DNA of 6,769 bases, from NCBI GenBank assembly GCA_902462665.1, contig CABQCM010000073.1:1-6769 (forward strand), in the 5' to 3' direction. Source of the stretch: an uncultured Oscillospiraceae bacterium (GTDB lineage Bacteria; Bacillota; Clostridia; Oscillospirales; Acutalibacteraceae). This document shows positions 1-5,989 of the stretch, piece by piece; positions within the stretch are counted from its first letter, which is position 1, and the number at the start of each line of letters is the position of its first letter. A program made the position numbers and the translations under genes. The notes below the pieces were generated by a model that worked only from the letters and a program-made list of their open reading frames with translations, made no database searches and was not told where the DNA came from.

Positions 1-436
1 CCGCCATACTCAATGCGGCCGAATGCCGCTTGGGCAAAATCAGACCATGGCAGCCAGCCGCCTCTGCGCAGCGAATCACCGCACCAAGATTATGCGGGTC
101 CTCTAGTCGGTCGCAAACAACCACAAAGGGAGGCTCGCCTTTTTCCCGCGCCAATGCCAGCACATCCTCCATATCAGCATATTCATGCGCCGCGCACTGC
201 AAAGCTACCCCTTGATGATTGGCATGGCCGGTTAAAAAATCGAGCTTTTGCGGTGCGACCTCCTTGATCGGAATTCCCGACTGGCGGCAACGGGCCACAA
301 TAGCGCCGACTGAACCGCTTCGCTCCCCACGCACAAGGAGAAGGCTGTCGGCAGCGCGGCCGGATTTGAGGGCCTCCATAACTGGATTTCGGCCATATAC
401 AAGTGTTTCATCACAGGGATGCTGTTCTTTTTCCAT
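1..436 (-). CDS. rlmB: 23S rRNA (guanosine-2'-O-)-methyltransferase, TrmH/SpoU family, N-terminal part (partial)
   Basis: The reading frame starts with ATG at 436 and stays open for 145 codons to the left edge, so the gene is cut by the window. Members of this family transfer a methyl group from S-adenosylmethionine to a ribose 2'-OH in RNA; RlmB acts on G2251 of 23S rRNA in the ribosomal peptidyl-transferase region. Visible parts are the substrate-binding domain (about residues 12-86, with VYGRNPVMEAL at 13-23 and HQGVALQ at 74-80) and the beginning of the SPOUT catalytic domain from about 104, including motif 1, DPHNLGAVIRCAEAAG, with the conserved Asn116 and Arg122. Motifs 2 and 3, which form the knot and bind SAM, lie outside. 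The family is usually about 245 residues, so roughly 100 are missing. The ATG is preceded by an in-frame TAA twelve bases upstream, which fixes the start; a purine-rich AGAGG lies rather far upstream. Divergent from pyk. Family assignment is firm; the exact target nucleotide is inferred. Confidence 0.88.
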   Translation of the reverse strand, partial: MEKEQHPCDETLVYGRNPVMEALKSGRAADSLLLVRGERSGSVGAIVARCRQSGIPIKEVAPQKLDFLTGHANHQGVALQCAAHEYADMEDVLALAREKGEPPFVVVCDRLEDPHNLGAVIRCAEAAGCHGLILPKRHSAALSMA

Positions 437-506
437 AGTAACAATTTACCTCTGCCAGGCAAAGGCTTCCTTTCTGTCGGAAATTTGACATTCCAAGATA
501 GTTTAA

Positions 507-535
507 ATTATAGCATAATTCGCCATCAATGAAAA
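507..535 (-). promoter_or_regulatory. Probable sigma-A promoter of rlmB
   Basis: On the minus strand there is a consensus TATAAT (507-512) preceded by an extended -10 TG one base upstream, and TTTTCA (530-535) as a -35 element with 17-bp spacing (4 of 6 matches to TTGACA). Transcription would start near position 500, giving a leader of about 64 bases before the rlmB ATG. It points away from pyk, so the two genes are divergently transcribed. Identified by inspection only. Confidence 0.6.
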
Positions 536-619
536 GATATAATTCACATCAAAAAGGGGAAAAGTTCAGGGAAATAATATCCAATCTTTTATCGATTCGC
601 ACGGTTGTTTTGTTCATTA

Positions 620-638
620 ATAGGGCTTGCATCCCTAT
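620..638. repeat. Inverted repeat around the pyk -35 element (possible operator)
   Basis: ATAGGG (620-625) and CCCTAT (633-638) form a perfect 6-bp inverted repeat with a 7-base centre that contains the TTGCAT -35 candidate of pyk. ATTAAT occurs on both sides, at 616-621 and 643-648. The placement over a -35 box is what one would expect of a repressor site, but the sequence does not match any operator I recognise. Confidence 0.3.
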
Positions 639-666
639 GTGGATTAATGGTATCATATACTATAAT
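627..666 (+). promoter_or_regulatory. Probable pyk promoter region (two overlapping candidates)
   Basis: Candidate A has TTGCAT (627-632), an 18-bp spacer and TATCAT (651-656), with an extended -10 TG at 648-649. Candidate B has a perfect TATAAT (661-666) but no good -35 at 17 bp (TGTGGA at 638-643). Either would give a leader of about 40-50 bases ahead of the pyk ATG at 711. Which is used cannot be decided from sequence; A has the better pair of elements and B the better -10. Confidence 0.55.
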
Positions 667-697
667 GTGTTCTTATGCAGGTTTTACGATTCCCGCC

Positions 698-703
698 AGG
701 AGG
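698..703 (+). promoter_or_regulatory. Ribosome binding site of pyk
   Basis: A perfect AGGAGG lies 7 bases upstream of the ATG at 711. It decides the start: an in-frame ATG at 675 would add 12 residues with no counterpart in pyruvate kinases, and it lies close to the expected transcription start. Confidence 0.9.
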
Positions 704-710
704 TTTCATC

Positions 711-2129
711 ATGCGCAAAACAAAAATTATATGTACGCTGGGACCGGCAGTAGATCGAGCGGAGATGATCGAACAGTTGATTCAACATGGCATGGATTGT
801 GCCCGGCTAAATTTTTCTCATGGTAATCACGAGGAACAGCGCCGCCGCGTGGAGATGGTGCGCCGTGTAGGTGAGAAAATGGGGCGTCCTGTCGCTTTGT
901 TGCTCGATACCAAAGGGCCGGAAATCCGTTTGCTTTCCTTTCAAAATGGATATGTCGAATTAAAGACGGGACAGAAATTTACCTTAACCTGCGAGCAGGG
1001 GCCTGGGGACGAAAAAAGCGTCGGCATTACCTATAAAAGATTGGCCCAGTTTGTGACGGAAGGCACCCGTATTTTAATCGACGACGGCAAAATTGAGCTT
1101 TGTGTCGATTCTCTGGATGGGGACGACGTAATCTGCCGGGTCATCAATGGCGGTCGGGTCAGCGACCATAAAAGCGTAAATATCCCTAATGTCCAAATTG
1201 ATATGCCGTATTTAAGCGATACTGACCGCAGCGATCTGCAGTTTGGGGTAGAACAGCAGGTGGATTTTATCGCCGCGTCGTTTGTGCGCAGCGCCGACGA
1301 TATGCGAGAGCTTCGTTCTTTTCTGAAGGAATGCGGCGGTGAACAGATTCAATGCATTGCTAAAATTGAAAACATGCAAGGTATCCATAATTTTGATGAG
1401 ATTTTAGCCCTGAGTGACGGCATCATGGTGGCGCGCGGGGATATGGGGGTAGAGGTTCCCTATCAGTTGCTGCCAGCTATTCAGAAGCAGCTTATCGACC
1501 GGTGCTATCACCAAGGGAAGATTGTGGTCACAGCCACTCAGATGCTCGAATCCATGACGCATTGCCCACGGCCCACCCGCGCTGAGATTTCGGATGTGGC
1601 AAACGCCATTTATGACGGGACGACTGCCATCATGCTATCGGGGGAGACGGCCATGGGGGATTATCCGCTAGAATCCGTTACCACCATGGCGGAAATTGCG
1701 GTGAGTACCGAGCAGTCGATTGATTATAAAGAAATTTTTGCTTCCCGGCGGCTTCACTTGAAAACCGACTTTCCCAATACCATCGCGATAGCCGCCTGCG
1801 ACGCGGCGCATAATCTAGGAGCAAAGGCTATTCTTGTGGTCACCCGCAGCGGTAAAACAGCCGATCTCATTTCCAAATACCGGCCGGCTTGCGACATCAT
1901 CGCCACGGTGGTCAATGAGAAGGGGCTGCAGCAGCTCAATTTGGCTTGGGGCACTACTCCTATCAAAGCCTGTGAGCAGGCCACGCACGAGCAGCTGCTG
2001 CGCTATTCCATTGATTTGGCGGTGGCGTCGGGAAAAATTGAAAAGGGGGATACTATCGTTTTGGTATCGGGTACCGATTTGACGTTGGACAAATCCTCCG
2101 ATATGCTCAAGCTCTGTGTTGTGGAATAA
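711..2129 (+). CDS. pyk: Pyruvate kinase
   Basis: Catalyses the last step of glycolysis in the cytoplasm: phosphoenolpyruvate plus ADP gives pyruvate plus ATP. The 472-residue protein begins MRKTKIICTLGP, typical of the family start. Landmarks are RLNFSHG (32-38), DTKGPEIR (66-73), a B domain at about 70-168, the signature IAKIENMQGI (216-225) with catalytic Lys218 and Mg-ligand Glu220, ARGDMGVEVP (241-250) with Asp244, ATQMLESM (275-282), and PRPTRAEISDVANAIYDGTT (286-305). The C-terminal domain from about 345 is complete, and the protein stops where short pyruvate kinases stop; the extra PEP-utiliser-like domain of Bacillus and Geobacillus enzymes (about 585 residues) is absent. Glu71 in DTKGPEIR is the residue type linked to K+-dependent pyruvate kinases (Lys occurs in K+-independent ones), so K+ dependence is predicted. 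The gene appears monocistronic: its own promoter, a strong ribosome binding site, a double stop TAA TAA, and a terminator 80 bases downstream. Confidence 0.97.
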   Translation: MRKTKIICTLGPAVDRAEMIEQLIQHGMDCARLNFSHGNHEEQRRRVEMVRRVGEKMGRPVALLLDTKGPEIRLLSFQNGYVELKTGQKFTLTCEQGPGDEKSVGITYKRLAQFVTEGTRILIDDGKIELCVDSLDGDDVICRVINGGRVSDHKSVNIPNVQIDMPYLSDTDRSDLQFGVEQQVDFIAASFVRSADDMRELRSFLKECGGEQIQCIAKIENMQGIHNFDEILALSDGIMVARGDMGVEVPYQLLPAIQKQLIDRCYHQGKIVVTATQMLESMTHCPRPTRAEISDVANAIYDGTTAIMLSGETAMGDYPLESVTTMAEIAVSTEQSIDYKEIFASRRLHLKTDFPNTIAIAACDAAHNLGAKAILVVTRSGKTADLISKYRPACDIIATVVNEKGLQQLNLAWGTTPIKACEQATHEQLLRYSIDLAVASGKIEKGDTIVLVSGTDLTLDKSSDMLKLCVVE

Positions 2130-2142
2130 TAACCGCCAAAGC

Positions 2143-2173
2143 GGTATAATATTTGTTCTGCGGACATTATACC
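2143..2173. repeat. 8-bp inverted repeat in the pyk 3' region
   Basis: GGTATAAT (2143-2150) and ATTATACC (2166-2173) are perfect inverted copies separated by 15 bases. A second small repeat, CCGC (2133-2136), can pair with GCGG at 2141-2144 or at 2160-2163, giving alternative folds in the pyk 3' untranslated RNA. No T-tract follows, so this is not itself a typical terminator. Function unknown. Confidence 0.35.
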
Positions 2174-2208
2174 ATTCACGCGTTGCGTTTATGATATAAT
2201 GTTGAGTT

Positions 2209-2259
2209 CGGATACAAAACAGGCGCGGCCCTATCAAGGCCGCGCCTGTTTTGTATCCG
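2209..2259. terminator. Bidirectional Rho-independent terminator between convergent genes
   Basis: A perfect 22-bp stem (2209-2230 with 2238-2259) encloses a 7-base loop CTATCAA. The core is very GC-rich (GGCGCGGCC / GGCCGCGCC) and is flanked by ACAAAAC on the left and GTTTTGT on the right, so both strands read a GC stem followed by a T-rich run. It starts 80 bases after the pyk stop and about 30 bases after the stop of the opposing gene at 2288, so it probably ends both transcripts. The T-run is short and interrupted (GTTTTGT), which may be offset by the strong stem. Confidence 0.88.
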
Positions 2260-2287
2260 GTTTTATGTTTTATACAGGGAATGGGCG

Positions 2288-3391
2288 TTATTCCCACTGA
2301 TCCAATATCCATTCGATGTTGCGTCTGGCCTTGCGCTCAAGCTCTGACATTTTGCGCAGAGTCTTTGCAAGTCGTTTGCGCAGGGATGGACTAAGCTCTC
2401 GATCGAATTTACCTTGATTGAGATCACGATAAGGAAGAACGTTCGATAAAAGGTCAAACATCTCCTTGTATTGCGCCGAAACAGTCGCCAGTCCGGTCTG
2501 CAGGCTGCCGGTAAAATTACGCGAACTCTGTGCGAGAAAAACATAGGCCGCACGCCGGGCATCTAGAAGAGAGATGAAGTGATGTCTGATATTTGCATAT
2601 TTGTTTTCTTCCAAAGAGGCAGCTGCGAATTCATAAGCGTCGTACCCAAAGTAAAGTCTTTCGTTCTCAGGCTGTTGGAACATGGCAAGGCAAATCTCCA
2701 AAGCGGTGCGCAGAGCCATCGTAAACTCTTTCGGAGAACATTGCCGATCGTATAAATGAAATAGACTGGACGGGTATTCGCCTGGATAATGATCGGCCAA
2801 AAAATATTGATTTTTCGTAAATACTTCCTCGGCAGGAGCACCTTGATAATCAAAATAAGATCTACCAAAGAAATGTGCAACATCTTGCGCGGACTCATAA
2901 CCGGTAACCAGGCTCCATTCTGGTGAATAACGTCCACCACAGATGAGCAGAGGAATCCCTTTGCTGATAGAGCGTATTGCGCGATATTCCCGAATCCGTT
3001 CGTCCTCGACCTCGTAGGCCTCAAGACCAAAATAGCTGCTACAGTTCTTTTCCGCGTTGATTCCAACCTGAAGAAGGGTCGACGACGGATCCCAATTCCG
3101 GCTCATACTAAAACGGAAGGCCGAGGCGGTCAATCCCATGATTTCTTCGTAGGTGGCGCAAATCCCCAGAGTATTCATCAAAACCAGAAGAGCGCCGCAG
3201 TAGGTACAGTCTCTCCATTTGCCCCATTCCAGCAAGGGCACTCCATCAATGTAATGATCGTTTCCCGATACTTTTACCGAGGATTTCTGGGCCATTTGAT
3301 CACAATAATTTGCAGTCATTCCGATGATGGATGGCCGGTCTTGAGGAAAAAATGACGTGGGTTGACTCGCTGGCAGTTTTCTTGCGTTCAT
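2288..3391 (-). CDS. BtrH_N-like / C39-like papain-fold protein of unknown function
   Basis: A 367-residue protein without signal peptide or membrane segments, so probably cytoplasmic. After about 45 variable residues comes IDGVPLLEWGKW (48-59), then DCTYCGALLVLMNTLG (61-76) and YEEIMGLTASAFRF (81-94). This resembles the C..gAL...L...G...(S/T)(Y/E)E..mGl...aFrf pattern of the butirosin BtrH N-terminal family and related C39-like folds. Cys62 or Cys65 would be the nucleophile. Further on, SPEWSLVTGYE (156-166) and YFD (179-181) correspond to the second half of the fold; the His usually expected before such a GY(D/E) motif is not evident there (Trp159), so catalysis is doubtful. Residues from about 215 on are predicted mostly helical and charged. 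The start is supported by AAAGGAGAG ending about 7 bases before the ATG and by an in-frame TGA two codons upstream. Last gene of the leftward cassette, 107 bases after the GyrI-type regulator. It could be an acyltransferase, hydrolase or ligand-binding partner; I recognise the fold pattern, not the function. Confidence 0.65.
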   Translation of the reverse strand: MNARKLPASQPTSFFPQDRPSIIGMTANYCDQMAQKSSVKVSGNDHYIDGVPLLEWGKWRDCTYCGALLVLMNTLGICATYEEIMGLTASAFRFSMSRNWDPSSTLLQVGINAEKNCSSYFGLEAYEVEDERIREYRAIRSISKGIPLLICGGRYSPEWSLVTGYESAQDVAHFFGRSYFDYQGAPAEEVFTKNQYFLADHYPGEYPSSLFHLYDRQCSPKEFTMALRTALEICLAMFQQPENERLYFGYDAYEFAAASLEENKYANIRHHFISLLDARRAAYVFLAQSSRNFTGSLQTGLATVSAQYKEMFDLLSNVLPYRDLNQGKFDRELSPSLRKRLAKTLRKMSELERKARRNIEWILDQWE

Positions 3392-3498
3392 GATTCACTC
3401 TCCTTTGTCGTAGTTGGTTGACCGCGAAGAAAACGATCGGTTTTGAAGAAGATTCTCTCTCATGTGGGCTAACCTTTGCAAAATATGAAACAAAGAGT
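3392..3498 (-). other. Intergenic segment between the second regulator and the BtrH_N-like gene
   Basis: The 107 bases contain the ribosome binding site of the downstream gene and a short open frame of 22 codons (ATG at 3463, stop TGA at 3395-3397). That frame is in phase with the downstream gene and separated from its ATG by one codon. There is also a small near-palindrome, AAAAC-GATCG-GTTTT (3430-3444), and TGAAACAAAG (3486-3495), which resembles the box at 5723-5732. No terminator hairpin and no convincing promoter were seen, so read-through from the regulators is the simplest view. Confidence 0.4.
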
Positions 3499-4722
3499 TT
3501 AACAGCCGTCAAGAGCAACGGCTTGATAGACTGTCATATCAATATGGTTGGTATCCAAGTGGCCATCGAGAGAGTCGTAAATTGCGAACGGAGGATCGTT
3601 TTTGCAGGCAATACTATTATCCAGCAGCCACTCGCTCAAATGCCGGGATGGCAGACGGGTATCGCCGAGACACGGCCCGGAAAGCATAGCGTAAGTAGAG
3701 GCCGGAATTGTTCGGATCAGCAATCCTGCCTCGGGTTGAATGCGATGACCAACAGGGAGCTCAATACCGCATTCCACCGTGTCGCCGTTCCAGCTTGTAA
3801 AAAAACGACGAGTAGATTGAAGCAACCAGGGACAGGAAGCGGTAACAAATTCAATGACACGGGAAGATGCAGTATATTCCGCGTTTGCCCCATGGAAACG
3901 GGAAGTTAAAAAGGTATAAGGCCCTGTGTCTTTAATGCGGATAATATTAGACGTTCGCTTTTTAACCGGGAGATATAGCTTCAGCCGTGCCGGTTTGCCG
4001 CCGCGAAAGAAAATTTCCTCCATGTATTGAACATCCGACTGTTCAAACATACTGCAAGGCAGCCAGTCGTTATACAAAATATTCCACGCCTGGTTGGCCG
4101 CGGCCGAATCAAACGGTACAATGCAGGTAGCGTAAAGCCCTTCGGACGGCGAGCCATCCACTTCGGTCATAATCTCATAGCAATAATGGTTGTGACTTTG
4201 CGGCCCGTTGCGTCCAAAAATACGCCCTTGGGAGGGAAGGTAATTTTGCAGAGCCCGCCCCTCGATTCCATCTGACTGCGTATCAATATATAGCCGGCTG
4301 ACGTAGGCTGGAATACTCTCCATACCCACCCGTACAGCGATAGAAGGGGAATCGTCGGTTCGATGCAGGAAAAAGGATGAGGCCGGACTGAAATAATAAA
4401 TGGAGTTGCTGTTTCGATATTCTATGGGCGTCATTCCCACCAATTTTCGAAACTGCTTATGAAAGGCTTGCTGAGTTTGTAGGCCGCTGCGGGAAGCAAT
4501 GTATTCCAGTGGATAATCGGAATTACGCAAGAGGGCGCAGGCATTGGAAATACGGCGCTGCCGGATATATTCCTTTACTGAATAGCCGGTGCAGGTGCAA
4601 AAATCCTTGTACAGACGGCTAGTGGATACAAAATGAGCTTGGGCAATCTCCACAGGATGCAAATCATGGTGCAAATTGCGTTCAATGTCTTGTACAACAT
4701 CATGAATTTGTTTATATGTCAT
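3499..4722 (-). CDS. AraC-family transcriptional regulator with tandem GyrI-like effector-binding region
   Basis: A 407-residue cytoplasmic regulator. Residues about 5-103 form an AraC/XylS double helix-turn-helix: the first helix pair includes VEIAQAHFVSTSRLYKDFC (24-42), and the second is YIASRSGLQTQQAFHKQFRK (74-93) followed by GMTPIEYR (96-103). The remaining 300 residues read as two GyrI-like small-molecule-binding units. The first spans about 128-256, with VRVGMESIPAYVSR near its start, a YEI segment at 182-184 and LKLYLPVKK at its end. The second spans about 260-403, starting IRIKDTGPYTFLTSRF and ending near MTVYQAVAL. Such domains bind drugs or other hydrophobic ligands in Rob- and BmrR-type regulators. 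N-terminal DNA-binding with C-terminal sensing is the Rob-like order. The gene overlaps the upstream regulator by 11 bases; its AGGAG (4729-4733, 6-base spacing) lies inside that gene, so the two are probably translationally coupled. The ligand cannot be deduced. Confidence 0.85.
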   Translation of the reverse strand: MTYKQIHDVVQDIERNLHHDLHPVEIAQAHFVSTSRLYKDFCTCTGYSVKEYIRQRRISNACALLRNSDYPLEYIASRSGLQTQQAFHKQFRKLVGMTPIEYRNSNSIYYFSPASSFFLHRTDDSPSIAVRVGMESIPAYVSRLYIDTQSDGIEGRALQNYLPSQGRIFGRNGPQSHNHYCYEIMTEVDGSPSEGLYATCIVPFDSAAANQAWNILYNDWLPCSMFEQSDVQYMEEIFFRGGKPARLKLYLPVKKRTSNIIRIKDTGPYTFLTSRFHGANAEYTASSRVIEFVTASCPWLLQSTRRFFTSWNGDTVECGIELPVGHRIQPEAGLLIRTIPASTYAMLSGPCLGDTRLPSRHLSEWLLDNSIACKNDPPFAIYDSLDGHLDTNHIDMTVYQAVALDGC

Positions 4723-5599
4723 AGGATTCTCCTGCGTTTTCAGTGATATCCGCAGCTTTGGGACGGGAAAGGGTCAATTCATCGCCATGTGCCTGACGGC
4801 GGAATTGCCCCGGTGTCAGTCGCATTTCTTTTCGAAAAAAACGAATAAATCCATTCGCATCATGAAAACCGACTTGTAACGCTATGTCAGCAACAGAAAG
4901 ATGAGTAGAAAGCAACAATGTACGCGCCGCCGCCAAACGGCACAGCATCTGGTAACGTTTCGGAGTGGTTCCCGTCACTCGTTTGAAGCTCTGAATAAAA
5001 TAGCCGCTGCTGAAGTATAGCTGTCCCGCCAGCGTGTCAATACGAATTTCCTCCTGACAGTGTTCTTCTATGTACCGTTTGGCTTCGAGAAGCTTGTGAT
5101 TAACCTGGATGAGATCAGTACGTAGAAAATTCGGAAACTCGCGCAGAAAAGTAGTCAAAAACAGACCAAACGCATAACCGGCCGCTTGCTCGTTCCAACC
5201 GCCATCGTGCGAATATTCGGTCAAAATACGCTCAATCGCTGCAATACACGCGGTATGCTCTGTCAAATACAAAGGGGCGCTCATGGGATCGCTTGATCGA
5301 ATCCACAAACAGGCAAGCCGGGCGTCAGCGCAAATGACGTTCCAAAAATTCGATGCAATTTGCACGCAGATGCGACGGTAAGGAAGCTGCTGAGGAAAAA
5401 TATCATGCATCGCCATACGGTCAAAAAAAAGCAAACTGCCTGCCGACGCAGTCATTTTTCTGCCATTGAGTGTAATGGCGATAACTCCCTCTTCCACATA
5501 AAGTATCTCATAAAATGAGTGCAGATGCGGAGGATAAACTCCGCGCTCGGCCGTAGACGATTCCGTGCGATAGACGTGGATTTTCTGCTCATCGCGCAT
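4712..5599 (-). CDS. AraC-family transcriptional regulator with N-terminal cupin-like sensor domain
   Basis: Counting from the ATG at 5599, this is a 295-residue regulator of typical AraC length. The N-terminal half is a cupin-like ligand domain: PPHLHSFYEILYVEEG (23-38) carries the usual H-x-H...E pattern (His25, His27, Glu31), followed by a strand-rich stretch with TASAGSLLFFD. The C-terminal double helix-turn-helix spans about 168-270: RIDTLAGQLYFSSGYFIQSF, then VADIALQVGFHDANGFIRFF (236-255) and the signature end LTPGQFR (261-267). About 25 polar residues follow. An in-frame ATG at 5671 would add 24 residues, but that extension contains the proposed -10 box (5655-5660) and lacks a ribosome binding site. 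The chosen ATG has a G-rich GGGGGGA ending about 7-8 bases upstream, an unusual Shine-Dalgarno. First gene of the leftward three-gene cassette, overlapping the next by 11 bases. Many such regulators control neighbouring carbohydrate genes, but none is present here, so the target is unknown. Confidence 0.87.
   Translation of the reverse strand: MRDEQKIHVYRTESSTAERGVYPPHLHSFYEILYVEEGVIAITLNGRKMTASAGSLLFFDRMAMHDIFPQQLPYRRICVQIASNFWNVICADARLACLWIRSSDPMSAPLYLTEHTACIAAIERILTEYSHDGGWNEQAAGYAFGLFLTTFLREFPNFLRTDLIQVNHKLLEAKRYIEEHCQEEIRIDTLAGQLYFSSGYFIQSFKRVTGTTPKRYQMLCRLAAARTLLLSTHLSVADIALQVGFHDANGFIRFFRKEMRLTPGQFRRQAHGDELTLSRPKAADITENAGESYDI
4729..4733 (-). promoter_or_regulatory. Ribosome binding site embedded in the upstream regulator gene
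   Basis: AGGAG on the minus strand, 6 bases before the ATG at 4722, lies within the last codons of the preceding AraC-type gene, whose stop is at 4712-4714. The arrangement fixes the downstream start and indicates coupling of the two regulators' translation. Confidence 0.8.
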
Positions 5600-5654
5600 A
5601 GTCTCGTCCCCCCGACTTTGATTGCGACCCCGAAAAAAATGTTTATTTTTAGTC

Positions 5655-5683
5655 ATTATATCACAAGTCATAATGAAAATCCA
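5655..5683 (-). promoter_or_regulatory. Probable promoter of the regulatory cassette
   Basis: On the minus strand a perfect TATAAT (5655-5660) is preceded by the extended -10 TG (5662-5663, one-base gap). A weak -35, TGGATT, lies 17 bp upstream (5678-5683; 3 of 6 consensus matches). The start of transcription would be near 5648, leaving about 50 bases before the ATG at 5599. A poor -35 with a strong extended -10 is common in promoters helped by an activator. Inspection only. Confidence 0.6.
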
Positions 5684-5722
5684 GAGTTTTTCTACGATCT
5701 TTTAATTGGCGATATTGCATTG

Positions 5723-5799
5723 TGAAACAGAGTCAAAAATATGCCAAATGATCGGATGGGCTGGCAGAGAAATGGATCAGCGTCAAACAATCTGTTTCA
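5723..5799. repeat. 9-bp inverted repeat TGAAACAGA ... TCTGTTTCA
   Basis: TGAAACAGA (5723-5731) and TCTGTTTCA (5791-5799) are perfect inverted copies 59 bases apart, bracketing most of the direct-repeat pair. They might be paired operator half-sites or part of a larger composite site about 75-150 bp upstream of the predicted cassette transcription start. Confidence 0.35.
5728..5787. repeat. Direct repeat pair CAG(A/C)GTCAAA, 50 bp apart (possible regulator sites)
   Basis: CAGAGTCAAA (5728-5737) and CAGCGTCAAA (5778-5787) differ at one position and are spaced exactly 50 bp start to start. A third, shorter copy, CAGAGT (5682-5687), lies 46 bp further toward the gene, abutting the -35 of the cassette promoter. 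AraC-family proteins usually bind direct repeats, so these are candidate sites for one of the two regulators. Confidence 0.35.
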
Positions 5800-5989
5800 T
5801 CTTTTCAGTTTATCGTTAAACTATTTTTGATTTTATCCAGCATTTATACGCTTGCTATCAGTGCTATTTATGAAAAAACGCCGCTCGCATTTTATTATTT
5901 CGCCAACCAATGGAAGTAGCCTGCACCGTCTAAAAATAGCTTATTTCTGCATCCTCGATTTTCAATACGCCGATTTTTTCTATCAGATT

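Larger units (their letters stand above)
5684..5989. other. AT-rich intergenic region upstream of the regulatory cassette
   Basis: About 300 bases without a convincing gene. It holds the repeated CAGAGT/CAGCGT boxes and the 9-bp inverted repeat listed separately, and a perfect AGTTTA-TCGT-TAAACT inverted repeat (5807-5822). A plus-strand open frame of 43 codons (ATG 5870, stop 5999-6001) has no ribosome binding site and runs into the terminator hairpin, so it is probably chance. The length and repeat content suit a regulated promoter upstream region. A small plus-strand RNA ending at the 5990-6023 hairpin is possible but unsupported. Confidence 0.5.

Noticed and set aside
232..462. 76-residue minus-strand frame over the start of rlmB
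   Set aside because: Shifted frame of rlmB; the true frame gives clear SpoU-family motifs.
675..710. Upstream start for pyruvate kinase adding 12 residues
   Set aside because: The ATG at 711 has a perfect AGGAGG 7 bases upstream and gives the family's usual N-terminus; the extension lies in the leader beside the promoter.
529..753. 74-residue plus-strand frame between rlmB and pyk
   Set aside because: Covers the promoter region and overlaps the pyk start out of frame; composition is not protein-like.
1815..2312. 165-residue minus-strand frame across the end of pyk
   Set aside because: Antisense to pyk, crosses the bidirectional terminator, and has no family features.
2563..3066. 167-residue minus-strand frame inside the BtrH_N-like gene
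   Set aside because: Alternative frame of a gene with a clear ribosome binding site and domain pattern; shadow only.
3418..3909. 163-residue plus-strand frame
   Set aside because: Mostly antisense to the well-supported GyrI-type AraC gene; its sequence is not protein-like and it has no ribosome binding site.
5600..5671. Longer start (319 residues) for the cupin-AraC regulator
   Set aside because: The added codons contain the extended -10 TATAAT, no ribosome binding site precedes the ATG at 5671, and the protein has normal family length from 5599.
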